64,000 nt of DNA from UBA1672 sp964352665. GTDB taxonomy: Bacteria; Pseudomonadota; Alphaproteobacteria; Micavibrionales; Micavibrionaceae. The position numbers and the translations under genes are program-made. This document shows positions 42,046-50,751 of this stretch, piece by piece; within the stretch, counting starts at the first letter, position 1; every line of letters begins with the position of its first letter. The stretch covers positions 124,001 to 188,000 of the forward strand of contig CAYGSJ010000001.1 of the NCBI GenBank assembly GCA_964352665.1. Reading direction: 5' to 3'. The notes beneath the pieces were generated by a model. The model worked only from the letters and a program-made list of their open reading frames with translations, made no database searches and was not told the origin of the DNA.

Positions 42046-42873
42046 ATGACTTTGAGTAAGAAACTAGAAAAAGATAGTCGCTTTATTTCGCTTGGACGTG
42101 CTCGTAACATATGGGCAATTTCCGCCATACATGGCGATATAGAACGCCTTGTCAAAGTTCATGATGCCCTGTTTCCTCATATACATCCAAGCGACCGCCT
42201 TATTTATACGGGAAACTATACTGGCTATGGCGAATATTCTAATGACGTAATAGACGAGGTTTTAATGTTCCGTCGTGCTGTTCTGTCAAAGCCGGGGATG
42301 ATTCCAACCGATCTTATATATTTGAGAGGTGCTCAGGAAGAGATGTGGCAAAAGCTTTTACAACTCCAATTTTCGCCGGACCCTCTAAACACCTTTTTAT
42401 GGATGTTAGGCAACGGCCTAGACAAAACACTATATGCTTATGGGCTTTGCCCTCATGATGGTGTAGAGGCCTGCCAGCAGGGTATGGTTGGTATATCTAA
42501 GTGGACAAGTAAAATTAAGGGAAAATTGAAAGATTGCCCGGGCCATAATACATTTGCCACACAGATAGTTCGTGCAGCCTATAGCCCCGAAGACGCAGAA
42601 TATCCAATGTTATTTGTAAATGCGGGGATTGACTACCAAAAACCACTTGATGATCAGGGAGACAATTTCTGGTGGGCACATCAAAAATTCGATAATATTA
42701 CAGATGAATATGCCCCTTTCAAAAAAGTGGTTAGGGGCTATGATCCGGATCATAAAGGAACAGACTTCAACTGTATTAAGGCAACAATTGATGGGGGATG
42801 CGGGTTTGGCGGCTCTTTGGTCTGTGCTGGATTTGGGCAGAATGGTGAAATTCTCGACACTTTAGAATGCTAA
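42046..42873 (+). CDS. Metallophosphoesterase-like protein with degenerate active site
   Basis: A 275-residue protein that aligns with serine/threonine phosphatase-type metallophosphoesterases but lacks most metal ligands. The expected GDIHG is replaced by SAIHGDIERL (Asp lost, His kept), GDxxDRG by YTGNYTGYG (both Asp lost) and GNHE by RGAQEEMW (Asn and His lost). The later domain keeps the fold-like pattern (FVNAGID, FWWAHQKF, RGYDPDHKG, DGGCGFGGSLVCA). Catalysis is therefore unlikely; a binding or regulatory role is inference. The intact paralogue at 54843-55772 is a useful contrast. No clear Shine-Dalgarno precedes the ATG at 42046. Confidence 0.82.
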   Translation: MTLSKKLEKDSRFISLGRARNIWAISAIHGDIERLVKVHDALFPHIHPSDRLIYTGNYTGYGEYSNDVIDEVLMFRRAVLSKPGMIPTDLIYLRGAQEEMWQKLLQLQFSPDPLNTFLWMLGNGLDKTLYAYGLCPHDGVEACQQGMVGISKWTSKIKGKLKDCPGHNTFATQIVRAAYSPEDAEYPMLFVNAGIDYQKPLDDQGDNFWWAHQKFDNITDEYAPFKKVVRGYDPDHKGTDFNCIKATIDGGCGFGGSLVCAGFGQNGEILDTLEC

Positions 42874-42875
42874 AA

Positions 42876-44324
42876 TTATTCCACTACAATCTTATAAAAC
42901 TTGCCAACAACCAGCCTTTCTGATTGAGAAAGACCATTAAGCACTCGAAAACGATCTTCTTTATAGTCTTTTTGCGCCATTCCCTTCGCAAGCGATGCTA
43001 CTGAATCGCCTGCTTTTGCACTAATAATTTTCAAACGATAGGGTTTGATTGAATTTTTTTCTGCTGGGGTTAACCGATTAAAGCTATACGTGGTACTTTT
43101 CAATGCATTAAGTTCTGCAGAAGATAAAGTGGAAGGCATAGCAATCTGGAAACGAACAATCTGGTCCTGTGCCCATTTGATTGCAATTAATCTGATTTGC
43201 ATCGTTTTTCCATTCAAATTACCTTGAATAGTAGCTGTCGCAGCTGGCATACCGTTAACTTTAATGTTCTCAGCAGATTCAACTTTCTGTCCCTTCATCC
43301 AAATATCTCTAATATAAGATAATGGTGGCGCACCATCTTTATTAGCAGCAAAATCGAAAATGATGACCCCCCCTGTTTTTGATGCAGCAACAACTTGAGA
43401 CGGTTGATTTGCAATTGAGTAGCCTGCCGGTACTGAAAACTTAAATCCTAGCTTAGGATGATAAAAACTGCTTCCCCTTACAAACCCTTGCTCTGCGCTA
43501 TCTCCATAAGTCATACCCGCTAACTTTAATAAATAAGAATCAGCATTAACAACGCCTTTTTGCGGATATTTTCCTGCTTCCGTTAATGCATCTTGCACGC
43601 GTTGCTCTGTGGCCGGATGGGTAGAAAAATAGCTGGCACTCTGATCTTGCTTCCCTTCAATCTTAGCCTCCAGACTTGTATCTGCCTGAAGATTTGAAAG
43701 AAAACCGGCCATTGCCTTTGGTGTATAACCCGATTTCACCAAATATCTAATACCCAGCCCATCTGCCTGACTTTCTTGACCTCGGGAATATGACTTTAGA
43801 TATAAGTCGGAGCCAATCCCAAGCGCTTGGGATACTCCTTGATTACCAACGGCCGCAGATATGACCATTGCGCCTAAGGATGTTACTACCCCCCTTGAAT
43901 AACGTTCCGCAGAATGGCGCGCCGTAATATGGCCTGTTTCATGGGCCAGAACAGAAGCCATTTCCGCCTCGCTATTCGCAAGAGCAAGCAACCCGCGGGA
44001 CATGTAAATGTATCCACCCGGTAAAGCAAATGCATTTACTATCGGGCTATCAATCACAAAAAATTTATATTCTACTTCTGGCCGTTCTGTGTGTTTTGCA
44101 ACTCTACGTCCAATGTCGCTAACATATTGTTGAACTGTTTGGTTTTTATATAGCCCATATTGCTGAACAATTTTTTCATGTTCCTGCGCTCCTACTTGCG
44201 TTTCCTGCTGTGGCGACATTAGCGCTGTAAACTGATTTTCTCCTGTTGCAGGGTTCGTGCTACAGCCAGAAAGTATCAAGGCATTTAAAAAAATAGCAGA
44301 TATATAAAAGTAACGCTTGATCAT
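42876..44324 (-). CDS. M48 family zinc metallopeptidase lipoprotein with LysM-like tail
   Basis: A 482-residue lipoprotein (lipobox LILSGC near residue 21). The M48 peptidase domain is at about 40-260, with the zinc motif HETGH in SVLAHETGHITARH and the third-ligand region QESQADGLGIRY. The C-terminal portion (about 280-410) is a separate domain. The end (KIISAKAGDSVASLAKGM through KFYKIVVE, about 425-482) looks LysM-like. The family includes BepA, a periplasmic protease/chaperone for outer-membrane protein quality control. Here it would act in the periplasm at a membrane. Divergent from the nuclease-like gene, with a 28-base gap. Confidence 0.93.
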   Translation of the reverse strand: MIKRYFYISAIFLNALILSGCSTNPATGENQFTALMSPQQETQVGAQEHEKIVQQYGLYKNQTVQQYVSDIGRRVAKHTERPEVEYKFFVIDSPIVNAFALPGGYIYMSRGLLALANSEAEMASVLAHETGHITARHSAERYSRGVVTSLGAMVISAAVGNQGVSQALGIGSDLYLKSYSRGQESQADGLGIRYLVKSGYTPKAMAGFLSNLQADTSLEAKIEGKQDQSASYFSTHPATEQRVQDALTEAGKYPQKGVVNADSYLLKLAGMTYGDSAEQGFVRGSSFYHPKLGFKFSVPAGYSIANQPSQVVAASKTGGVIIFDFAANKDGAPPLSYIRDIWMKGQKVESAENIKVNGMPAATATIQGNLNGKTMQIRLIAIKWAQDQIVRFQIAMPSTLSSAELNALKSTTYSFNRLTPAEKNSIKPYRLKIISAKAGDSVASLAKGMAQKDYKEDRFRVLNGLSQSERLVVGKFYKIVVE

Positions 44325-44352
44325 GTGACCTCAAAGAGTTTTGATACCAATT

Positions 44353-45297
44353 ATGTTCAGGATTTTAGCTATATTTATCTCGCTGGCTAGCGGATTTTTA
44401 ATTTTTTCTGTACTAGCTGCAGAAAACTATATGCCTCAAGGTGATTTTTCTGAATTAAAAAGAACAGGCACTGCCAAAGTTATCGAAATCGTTAACCCGT
44501 TAACTGTAAAACTTGAAGATGGAAGATCAATTCATCTGGCTGGGCTAGACTACCCCGACCTTGATTTTTATGAACCAGGAGACCTGTCTGTCACTGCAGT
44601 CAAAATTCTTGATGATTTTTTAAAAAACAAGCATGTGCGTATATACCAGACAAAAGACGCAAAGATAGGACGAACAAACCGAATGGGCCAATATATTGCT
44701 CATCTTGCACGTACTGATAATGAGGTATGGGTGCAAGGACTAATGTTAAAACTGGGTGTTGCGCGAGTGCGTACAACACAAAATAACACAGAGATGGGTT
44801 TACAAATGTTAGCTCTTGAAGATGAAGCAAGACAGATCAAAGCAGGAATGTGGGAAATGGAGCAGTTTCAGGTACTCTCACCTGAACTTGCTTCCAAACA
44901 TATCGGCAGTTATCAAACTGTTGAAGGAACCATCAAGACCGTTTCCAAACGAAAAAACACTCTATTCCTAAACTTTGGTCATAATTGGCGTGATGATTTC
45001 ACAGTTGGCATCACAACACAAAACTTAAAAAGTTTTTCAAAACAAAACATTGATCCTCAGCAATGGAGTGGCAAGCCTGTACGTGTTCGTGGGTGGCTAG
45101 AATCTTATAATGGACCCTATATAAATGTTGACCATGCCGAACAGTTTGAAATGCTCTTTGAAACCTTACCAGACCAAGAAACCACCGCTAACATTCCTGC
45201 TGGAAATGCCTTGCCACAAACATATTCTGATACAAACGCACAAACAGATCTCCATAAAAAAAATGATGGAAGTGCCCTGCCTGTTTTTAATGACTAA
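44353..45297 (+). CDS. Exported thermonuclease (SNase)-like protein with altered catalytic residues
   Basis: A 314-residue protein with an N-terminal signal sequence (FRILAIFISLASGFLIFSVLAA) and a staphylococcal-nuclease-like OB fold at about 40-170 (ELKRTGTAKVIEIVNPLTVKL ... GVARVRTT ... EDEARQIKAGMWE). The catalytic positions look changed: in FRLLxxDTPE-type motif the sequence is IHLAGLDYPD (Arg to His, Glu to Asp), and the later Arg in DKYGR is replaced in NRMGQY. A second OB-like domain follows (about 175-275). The C-terminus is polar. The ATG at 44353 is chosen over a TTG at 44341. Nuclease activity is doubtful. Confidence 0.8.
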   Translation: MFRILAIFISLASGFLIFSVLAAENYMPQGDFSELKRTGTAKVIEIVNPLTVKLEDGRSIHLAGLDYPDLDFYEPGDLSVTAVKILDDFLKNKHVRIYQTKDAKIGRTNRMGQYIAHLARTDNEVWVQGLMLKLGVARVRTTQNNTEMGLQMLALEDEARQIKAGMWEMEQFQVLSPELASKHIGSYQTVEGTIKTVSKRKNTLFLNFGHNWRDDFTVGITTQNLKSFSKQNIDPQQWSGKPVRVRGWLESYNGPYINVDHAEQFEMLFETLPDQETTANIPAGNALPQTYSDTNAQTDLHKKNDGSALPVFND

Positions 45298-45347
45298 ATT
45301 GTTTTTGTACTGGTAAGTGTACAAATATTAATTTATTAAGACTAATC

Positions 45348-46358
45348 ATGGCAGTAAGGAAATCTATTGAAAAAGAAAATACTACGGCGCCCACTATACG
45401 GCGTAGCCCTTTGCTTGACTTGTTCCCTCCCATCACCCCTTATTCAAGTGGTTTTTTAGCTGTTGATGAGACACATAATCTTTATTGGGAGCAAAGCGGC
45501 AATCCAAATGGTGTCCCTATTCTGTTGCTGCATGGTGGACCTGGCGCTGGTGCTACTACAACACATAGGCGATTTTTTGATCCTGATTACTACAGAATTA
45601 TTATTTTTGACCAGCGCGGCGCTGGCCGTTCCCACCCATTGGGCTGCGTAGAAAATAATACAACAGAGCTTCTTGTCAGTGATATCGAAACTCTACGTAA
45701 GCATTTAAAAATAGATAAGTGGCATCTTTTTGGTGGCTCGTGGGGTAGCACCCTGGCAATGAGATATGCTCTGGATTATAAAGAACAATGCTTGAGTATG
45801 ATACTTAGAGGAATTTTTCTGTGCGAACAGGCTGAAATAGATTGGTTCTTATATGGTATGCAGACCATATTTCCAGAGGCATGGGAACAATTTGCAAGCT
45901 TTGTCTCGGAAGACGAGCAAGATAACTTACTGGATGCATACTATCAGCGTCTTATGAATGATTCCGATACTAACAGTCAAATGGAAGCTTCTGTCAGATG
46001 GAATTTGTATGAGGGTGCATGCTCTTCGCTCATGCCGAATTATGAAACAATTACAACCGAAGAACAAAAACAGCATGCTTTGGCCTTGGCTAGAATTGAG
46101 GCTCACTACTTTAAATACGAAGTTTTTTCAGAGGAAAAAAGCTTATTCCACAGAGTGAAAGACTTGCGTTCCATACCGACAACCATTATTCAAGGACGAT
46201 ATGATGTGATTTGTCCGATAAAGACAGCAAACAAGCTACATCAGCTATGGCCAGAAGCAGATTATGTTGTTGTGCCTGATGCAGGCCACTCTGCCTTGGA
46301 TGCACCGCTACGATCGAGACTAATCGAAGCAACTGAAGCGTCGAAAAATATAGTGTAA
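45348..46358 (+). CDS. pip: Proline iminopeptidase
   Basis: A 336-residue alpha/beta hydrolase of family S33 that removes N-terminal proline from peptides. The oxyanion motif LLHGGPGAGATT, the conserved DQRGAGRS, the nucleophile elbow FGGSWGSTLA and the C-terminal His in DAGHSALD with an upstream Asp (QGRYDVICP) complete the triad. There is no signal peptide, so it is cytoplasmic. It ends 12 bases before pgk on the same strand. Confidence 0.93.
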   Translation: MAVRKSIEKENTTAPTIRRSPLLDLFPPITPYSSGFLAVDETHNLYWEQSGNPNGVPILLLHGGPGAGATTTHRRFFDPDYYRIIIFDQRGAGRSHPLGCVENNTTELLVSDIETLRKHLKIDKWHLFGGSWGSTLAMRYALDYKEQCLSMILRGIFLCEQAEIDWFLYGMQTIFPEAWEQFASFVSEDEQDNLLDAYYQRLMNDSDTNSQMEASVRWNLYEGACSSLMPNYETITTEEQKQHALALARIEAHYFKYEVFSEEKSLFHRVKDLRSIPTTIIQGRYDVICPIKTANKLHQLWPEADYVVVPDAGHSALDAPLRSRLIEATEASKNIV

Positions 46359-46370
46359 AATGGAGACAAA

Positions 46371-47564
46371 ATGGAATTTAACAAAATTCAATCCGTAGAC
46401 ATAAAAAATAAAACCGTATTGCTTCGTGCCGACCTTAACGTGCCACGTAAAGGTGATGAGGTTACAGACACAACACGGATTGATCGTCTCAAACATACTA
46501 TATCTTACTTGCAGGCTCAAAATGCCAAAGTTGTTGTTCTCTCTCATTTTGGTAGACCTGAAGGAGAAATAAGACCTGATCTCTCACTAAAATTTATGGT
46601 TCCAGCTCTTGAGAAATCATGGGGCACAAAGGTACGCTTTGTAGAAGACTGTGTTGGCACCGTTGCCAAAGAGGCCGTGCAAAATGCTAAATTGGGAGAT
46701 ATTCTACTTCTTGAAAACGTACGCTTTCATAAGGGTGAAAAAAATAATGATTCTAGCTTTTCAGAAGAGCTAGCATCGCTCGGGGAAGTCTTTGTTACAG
46801 ACGCATTCTCGACAGCGCATCGTGCACACGCCTCTACGGTTGGCGTTGCTAACTATCTTCCAAGTGTTGCAGGGTTTCTAATGGAAGAAGAGTTGAGCGC
46901 ACTTACCATGGCACTGGAAAAACCTGCAAGACCACTTATGGCTATTGCTGCCGGTTCAAAAATTTCTACCAAGCTTGAGGTTCTTGATAATCTCATTACC
47001 AAAGTCGACTATCTTGTTTTAGGGGGAGGAATGGCCAACACGTTCCTCTATGCGCAAGGTTTGTCTCTGGGGAAATCGCTATGTGAAACAGACATGGTAG
47101 AAACTGCTAAGGAAATTCTAAAAAAGGCAGAAACAGTAAGATGTGAAATTATTCTCCCCCAAGACGCTGTTGTAGCTTCTGAAATAAAGGAAAATATAGA
47201 ACACCAGGTGGTTGATATAAAAAATATTTCTGCTGATTTAATGGCAATAGATATTGGACCAAAAACTGTTGAATATATTATAGAAAAAGTCAAAAATTCG
47301 CGGACCGTAGTCTGGAATGGACCGGTTGGTGTTTTTGAAGTTAAGCCTTTTGATCATGGAACTAATCAATTAGCACAGGCCATTGCCTACCACACCATGA
47401 CAGACGGTTGTACAAGCATCGCGGGTGGAGGTGATACCGTAGCCGCACTTGAAAATGCGGGTGTCACAGGATCTTTCTCTTATATATCCACTGCTGGCGG
47501 TGCCTTTTTGGAATGGCTGGAAGGTAAAAATCTTCCCGGTGTTGAGGCTGTCTGCAAAAAATAG
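46371..47564 (+). CDS. pgk: Phosphoglycerate kinase
   Basis: Glycolytic and gluconeogenic enzyme that converts 1,3-bisphosphoglycerate and ADP to 3-phosphoglycerate and ATP. The 397-residue length is normal. Family motifs include the start TVLLRADLNVPRKG, HFGRPEG, DAFSTAHRAHASTVG, the hinge and nucleotide domain (KISTKLEVLDNLI, GGGMANTFLYA) and GGGDTVAALE near the end. In SHFGRP the substrate arginine is present. GGAGA lies about 8 bases before the ATG. Confidence 0.97.
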   Translation: MEFNKIQSVDIKNKTVLLRADLNVPRKGDEVTDTTRIDRLKHTISYLQAQNAKVVVLSHFGRPEGEIRPDLSLKFMVPALEKSWGTKVRFVEDCVGTVAKEAVQNAKLGDILLLENVRFHKGEKNNDSSFSEELASLGEVFVTDAFSTAHRAHASTVGVANYLPSVAGFLMEEELSALTMALEKPARPLMAIAAGSKISTKLEVLDNLITKVDYLVLGGGMANTFLYAQGLSLGKSLCETDMVETAKEILKKAETVRCEIILPQDAVVASEIKENIEHQVVDIKNISADLMAIDIGPKTVEYIIEKVKNSRTVVWNGPVGVFEVKPFDHGTNQLAQAIAYHTMTDGCTSIAGGGDTVAALENAGVTGSFSYISTAGGAFLEWLEGKNLPGVEAVCKK

Positions 47565-47565
47565 A

Positions 47566-47596
47566 AAAAAGCCGGCACCGAAATGCCAGCCTTTTT
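47566..47596. terminator. Bidirectional terminator between pgk and the DUF2336 gene
   Basis: Stem-loop with arms at 47566-47577 and 47584-47596 around CCGAAA. The two mismatches of the plus-strand RNA become G-U wobbles in the minus-strand RNA, and T-rich runs flank both sides. It should be stronger for the DUF2336 gene than for pgk. Confidence 0.85.
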
Positions 47597-47633
47597 GCAA
47601 TTGAGGTTATAAAAAAACCACTCTCTACTTTTA

Positions 47634-48746
47634 CTATATCTTGCCTTCGATTATTTCCCTTGCCATTTCTGGCGTAGCTTTGTTGTAGTAATCTATGGCT
47701 GTTTTAATTTCCTGTGTTTCAACAAGACGGCCATAATTCCAAATCTTGTTGGTCAGAAGAAACATGGAAATAAAATCCTGCTTTTCAATGTTAAAGGCTT
47801 TTGCAACCACGGCCAATCCCTGGCCATGTGTTTGTGACAAAATTTGCCCTACAGTCTCTATTGATAAATCTGTAAATACTGATATTTGCGCTATAAAAGA
47901 CCTCATATGTCCCCTACGCAATGTACTCAGCATAAGTTTTTCATTGAGCAAACCTTTTTCCTTAAAACTTTTAGCCGCATTAATCATATAGTCATCAGGC
48001 ATAAAATCTCTCGGTGTTGCCGGCTTAGATAATTCCTTAACCGACTTGTCTACAATCTCGGACACTAAATCAATATCAAGCTTGTACTTACTTGTTATGA
48101 ACTGCTTGATTTCTGTACCAACATAGTCATAAAGACGCGCGGCAATATCTGCATCCACTTCTTCACGACGCAAAAGAGGTAAAGCCAGTGTCTCTGAGCC
48201 CTGTGCAAGGTCAGACATAATCACCAATGCGTGTTCGGTTAGCTTGATTGAATTGTTCTCGGCTAAAGCAAGCGCGGTATCAAAATCTTTTGTTTCCGCA
48301 AGTGTATTAATTACTTGATCGCTCATCTGATCGCGTTTGGCAATTGCCTGCCAGTATTCTGTTGTTTTCGCTTTAATGATGTACATTAAGTCAAAATCGC
48401 TCAACACTTTGCTTTTTGTTAATACTGGGCTAGCGATTTCAATATCATCGTTGGCCAGTTGAAGAACAAGTCGAAGCGGAACATCATCCAAAGTTGAAAT
48501 TTGCTCTGCAATTGCCTGGCGAAGATCTTTTTCTGCCTGACGCATCAATTTCGTAAGAACATCAGCAACAAGCTCGCTTTCGCGTCTGGTTACATCTACT
48601 TCTAAAATTGAGCTGATTTTTCGAGAAAGCTCCGCACGAGCATTAGGATTATTATCCTTTGCTAGTTCGTATAGTTTATTTGTATCTCCCAATAACGCCG
48701 ACACAGGCGCCACTCGGGATCCACTCCCTGTTATATTCATATCCAT
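47634..48746 (-). CDS. DUF2336 protein
   Basis: A 370-residue all-helical protein matching DUF2336, a family common in alphaproteobacteria and built from HEAT-like helical repeats. Repeats such as LRLVLQLANDDIEIASPVLTKS and LALPLLRREEVDADIAARL, each about 35-40 residues, recur across the protein. There is no signal peptide and the predicted location is cytoplasmic. Function unknown. It begins with two near Met codons (MDM). The gene appears to have its own terminator just after the stop. Confidence 0.88.
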   Translation of the reverse strand: MDMNITGSGSRVAPVSALLGDTNKLYELAKDNNPNARAELSRKISSILEVDVTRRESELVADVLTKLMRQAEKDLRQAIAEQISTLDDVPLRLVLQLANDDIEIASPVLTKSKVLSDFDLMYIIKAKTTEYWQAIAKRDQMSDQVINTLAETKDFDTALALAENNSIKLTEHALVIMSDLAQGSETLALPLLRREEVDADIAARLYDYVGTEIKQFITSKYKLDIDLVSEIVDKSVKELSKPATPRDFMPDDYMINAAKSFKEKGLLNEKLMLSTLRRGHMRSFIAQISVFTDLSIETVGQILSQTHGQGLAVVAKAFNIEKQDFISMFLLTNKIWNYGRLVETQEIKTAIDYYNKATPEMAREIIEGKI

Positions 48747-49076
48747 GATTTTTGCCCCACAATTATCATGTTGTTTTAATTATATAATACGCTTCCTTAT
48801 TCCCGCACACACATATGCCTTCTTAAGAAAAACTAAACAAGAAATATGGCCATCCTTACGGTGTTTTAGATGGTCAAACTTCATCGTTCTAACTACCTTA
48901 CTACACAAAAAGTGTTATCATTTGGTTAACATAATTAAATTTTGCACAAATTTTTGGTTTTTTTTATTCAATTTGCACTTTGTTTTATTTCATGCCATTC
49001 TTGACTAAAGAGTTTCTTAATTGTTTTAATGGTATAGTATATATGGGTTATTTATATATTTAGGGAATAACAAACA
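48747..49076. other. Divergent non-coding spacer (330 bases)
   Basis: AT-rich and without a credible gene. It must hold the promoters of the DUF2336 gene (a TATAAT-like element lies about 30 bases before its start on the minus strand, without a clear -35) and of the small protein at 49077 (listed separately). I see no riboswitch or RNA gene. Confidence 0.5.
49001..49030 (+). promoter_or_regulatory. Promoter of the 72-residue protein gene
   Basis: -35 TTGACT (49001-49006), an 18-base spacer and -10 TTTAAT (49025-49030). It would give a leader of about 40 bases with AGGGAA about 11 bases before the ATG. Confidence 0.55.
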
Positions 49077-49295
49077 ATGGCAGCACCGCTATCAGGCATA
49101 GGACAACAAAACGTACCTGTTTCACAGCCCTTTCAACCAGGCGGCAGTGATCAGACACGTGAAGTTAGACAGAGAAACCAAGAGCCTCGCGAGGATGAGG
49201 TGCAAGCACGCGAAGCTGCTTCTGCACAAACACAGGAAGCCAGTAGCCAGAATACACGTCGTGAACGCGGGACTGTCGTGGATATTGTTGTTTAG
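49077..49295 (+). CDS. Small polar protein of unknown function (72 aa)
   Basis: A 72-residue hydrophilic, probably disordered protein rich in Gln, Glu, Arg and Ala, with SQPFQPGGSDQTREVRQRNQ in the middle and a hydrophobic tip RGTVVDIVV. It has no cysteine and no membrane helix. It has its own promoter and a strong terminator, an arrangement that supports a real gene. I believe short proteins of this kind with a QPGGSD-like motif occur in related bacteria, but I cannot name a family. Confidence 0.7.
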   Translation: MAAPLSGIGQQNVPVSQPFQPGGSDQTREVRQRNQEPREDEVQAREAASAQTQEASSQNTRRERGTVVDIVV

Positions 49296-49315
49296 TTTTT
49301 AAATATTTTCGTTAC

Positions 49316-49339
49316 AAAGCGCCTTCAGGGCGCTTTTTT
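49316..49339 (+). terminator. Rho-independent terminator after the 72-residue protein gene
   Basis: Eight-base arms AAAGCGCC (49316-49323) and GGCGCTTT (49329-49336), loop TTCAG, followed by T residues. It lies just before the convergent sdaA stop. Confidence 0.9.
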
Positions 49340-49344
49340 AATGC

Positions 49345-50736
49345 CTAGCACTCAGTAACATTCACTGCCAAACCACCCTGACTGGTCTCTTTATAGATAG
49401 ATTGCATGTCTTTGCCGGTTTGTAACATTGTCTTGATACAACTGTCTAAAGGCACAAAATGCTCTCCATCACCTCGTAAAGACAAGGCAGAGGCCGTAAC
49501 AGCTTTAACTGCACCTAGACCATTTCTTTCAATACATGGAATTTGTACTAAACCGGCAATTGGATCACATGTCATGCCAAGATGATGTTCTAAGGCAATT
49601 TCGGCAGCGTTTTCAATCTGTTTGGAAGTACCCCCCATAACAGCACATAGTCCAGCTGCAGCCATAGAAGATGCTGAACCCACCTCTCCTTGACACCCAA
49701 CTTCTGCACCTGAAATAGAAGCATTATGCTTTATAATCCCGCCAATTGCAGCCGCCACCAGAAGGAAAGTTCTTGCATCTTCTGGCTTTGCCCCTGGAAT
49801 AAAATCCAGATAATATCTCAACACCGCAGGAACAACACCGGCAGCGCCGTTTGTAGGCGCGGTTACAATCTGGTTTCCTGCTGCATTCTCTTCATTTACA
49901 GCCATTGCATAAAGTGAAAGCCATTCATTACACACATGGTGGGTCTGGCTGTTTTTAAGTCTTTCCTCGTCAAGCTGTTCCTTAATTCCTGCCGCTCTTC
50001 TTTTAACCTTCAATTTGCCTGGTAATATGCCTTTTTTGATAAGACCGCGCTCAATACTATCGTTCATAACGCTCCATATCTTATCAAGTCGCTTATTTAG
50101 TTCTTCTTCTGAAAATAGTGCTCGCTCATTAAGTCTTTTCATTTCGGCGATCGATAATCCTTCTTTTGCCGACATCTCCAGCATTTCTTTAGCATTTTGA
50201 AAAGGATATGGGGTTTCTATATGACGTTCTATGAACTCCCCTGCTTGCTCCAACTCTACAAATTCCTCTTCTGATAGGACAAAACCACCACCAATAGAAA
50301 AATATGTTCTTTCCAAAAACACGGTGCCAGTGCCATCAGAAGCCTTGAAAATCATGCCATTTGCATGGCGTTCTAGAGGCGGCCCATAATCAAAAATGAT
50401 ATCAGCCTCAGGATTGAAGATAATTCTGGGAACGCCCTCTAAATCAACTTGTTTTTCTTCATTAAGTCTAGCCAGATACGTCTCGACTTTTGCTGGATCA
50501 AGGTTGGAGGGATGCATACCAAGCATACCAAGCATTATGGCATTATCGGTAGCATGGCCTTTACCTGTGAAAGCCAAAGAACCATATAAATATGCCTGAA
50601 CATGAATTTTTTCCGCAGACAACTCTTCTTTGCGCAGTCTTTCAACAAATCTCAAAGCAGCAATCATCGGCCCCATCGTATGTGAGCTCGATGGGCCAAT
50701 ACCTATTTTAAAAAGATCAAAAACACTGATGAACAT
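49345..50736 (-). CDS. sdaA: L-serine ammonia-lyase, iron-sulfur dependent
   Basis: Single-chain L-serine dehydratase converting serine to pyruvate and ammonia with a [4Fe-4S] cluster. The 463-residue length and motifs fit: IGIGPSSSHTMGPMIAALRF at the N-terminus (beta domain), then HNASISGAEVGCQGEVGSAS with one cluster cysteine and further Cys at AAGLCAVMGG and TCDPIAGLVQIPCIERNG. The C-terminal Cys near the end (VNVTEC) is the tail typical of this family. It follows amn on the same strand by 15 bases. Confidence 0.96.
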   Translation of the reverse strand: MFISVFDLFKIGIGPSSSHTMGPMIAALRFVERLRKEELSAEKIHVQAYLYGSLAFTGKGHATDNAIMLGMLGMHPSNLDPAKVETYLARLNEEKQVDLEGVPRIIFNPEADIIFDYGPPLERHANGMIFKASDGTGTVFLERTYFSIGGGFVLSEEEFVELEQAGEFIERHIETPYPFQNAKEMLEMSAKEGLSIAEMKRLNERALFSEEELNKRLDKIWSVMNDSIERGLIKKGILPGKLKVKRRAAGIKEQLDEERLKNSQTHHVCNEWLSLYAMAVNEENAAGNQIVTAPTNGAAGVVPAVLRYYLDFIPGAKPEDARTFLLVAAAIGGIIKHNASISGAEVGCQGEVGSASSMAAAGLCAVMGGTSKQIENAAEIALEHHLGMTCDPIAGLVQIPCIERNGLGAVKAVTASALSLRGDGEHFVPLDSCIKTMLQTGKDMQSIYKETSQGGLAVNVTEC

Positions 50737-50751
50737 TGGCGATCTCTTGGG

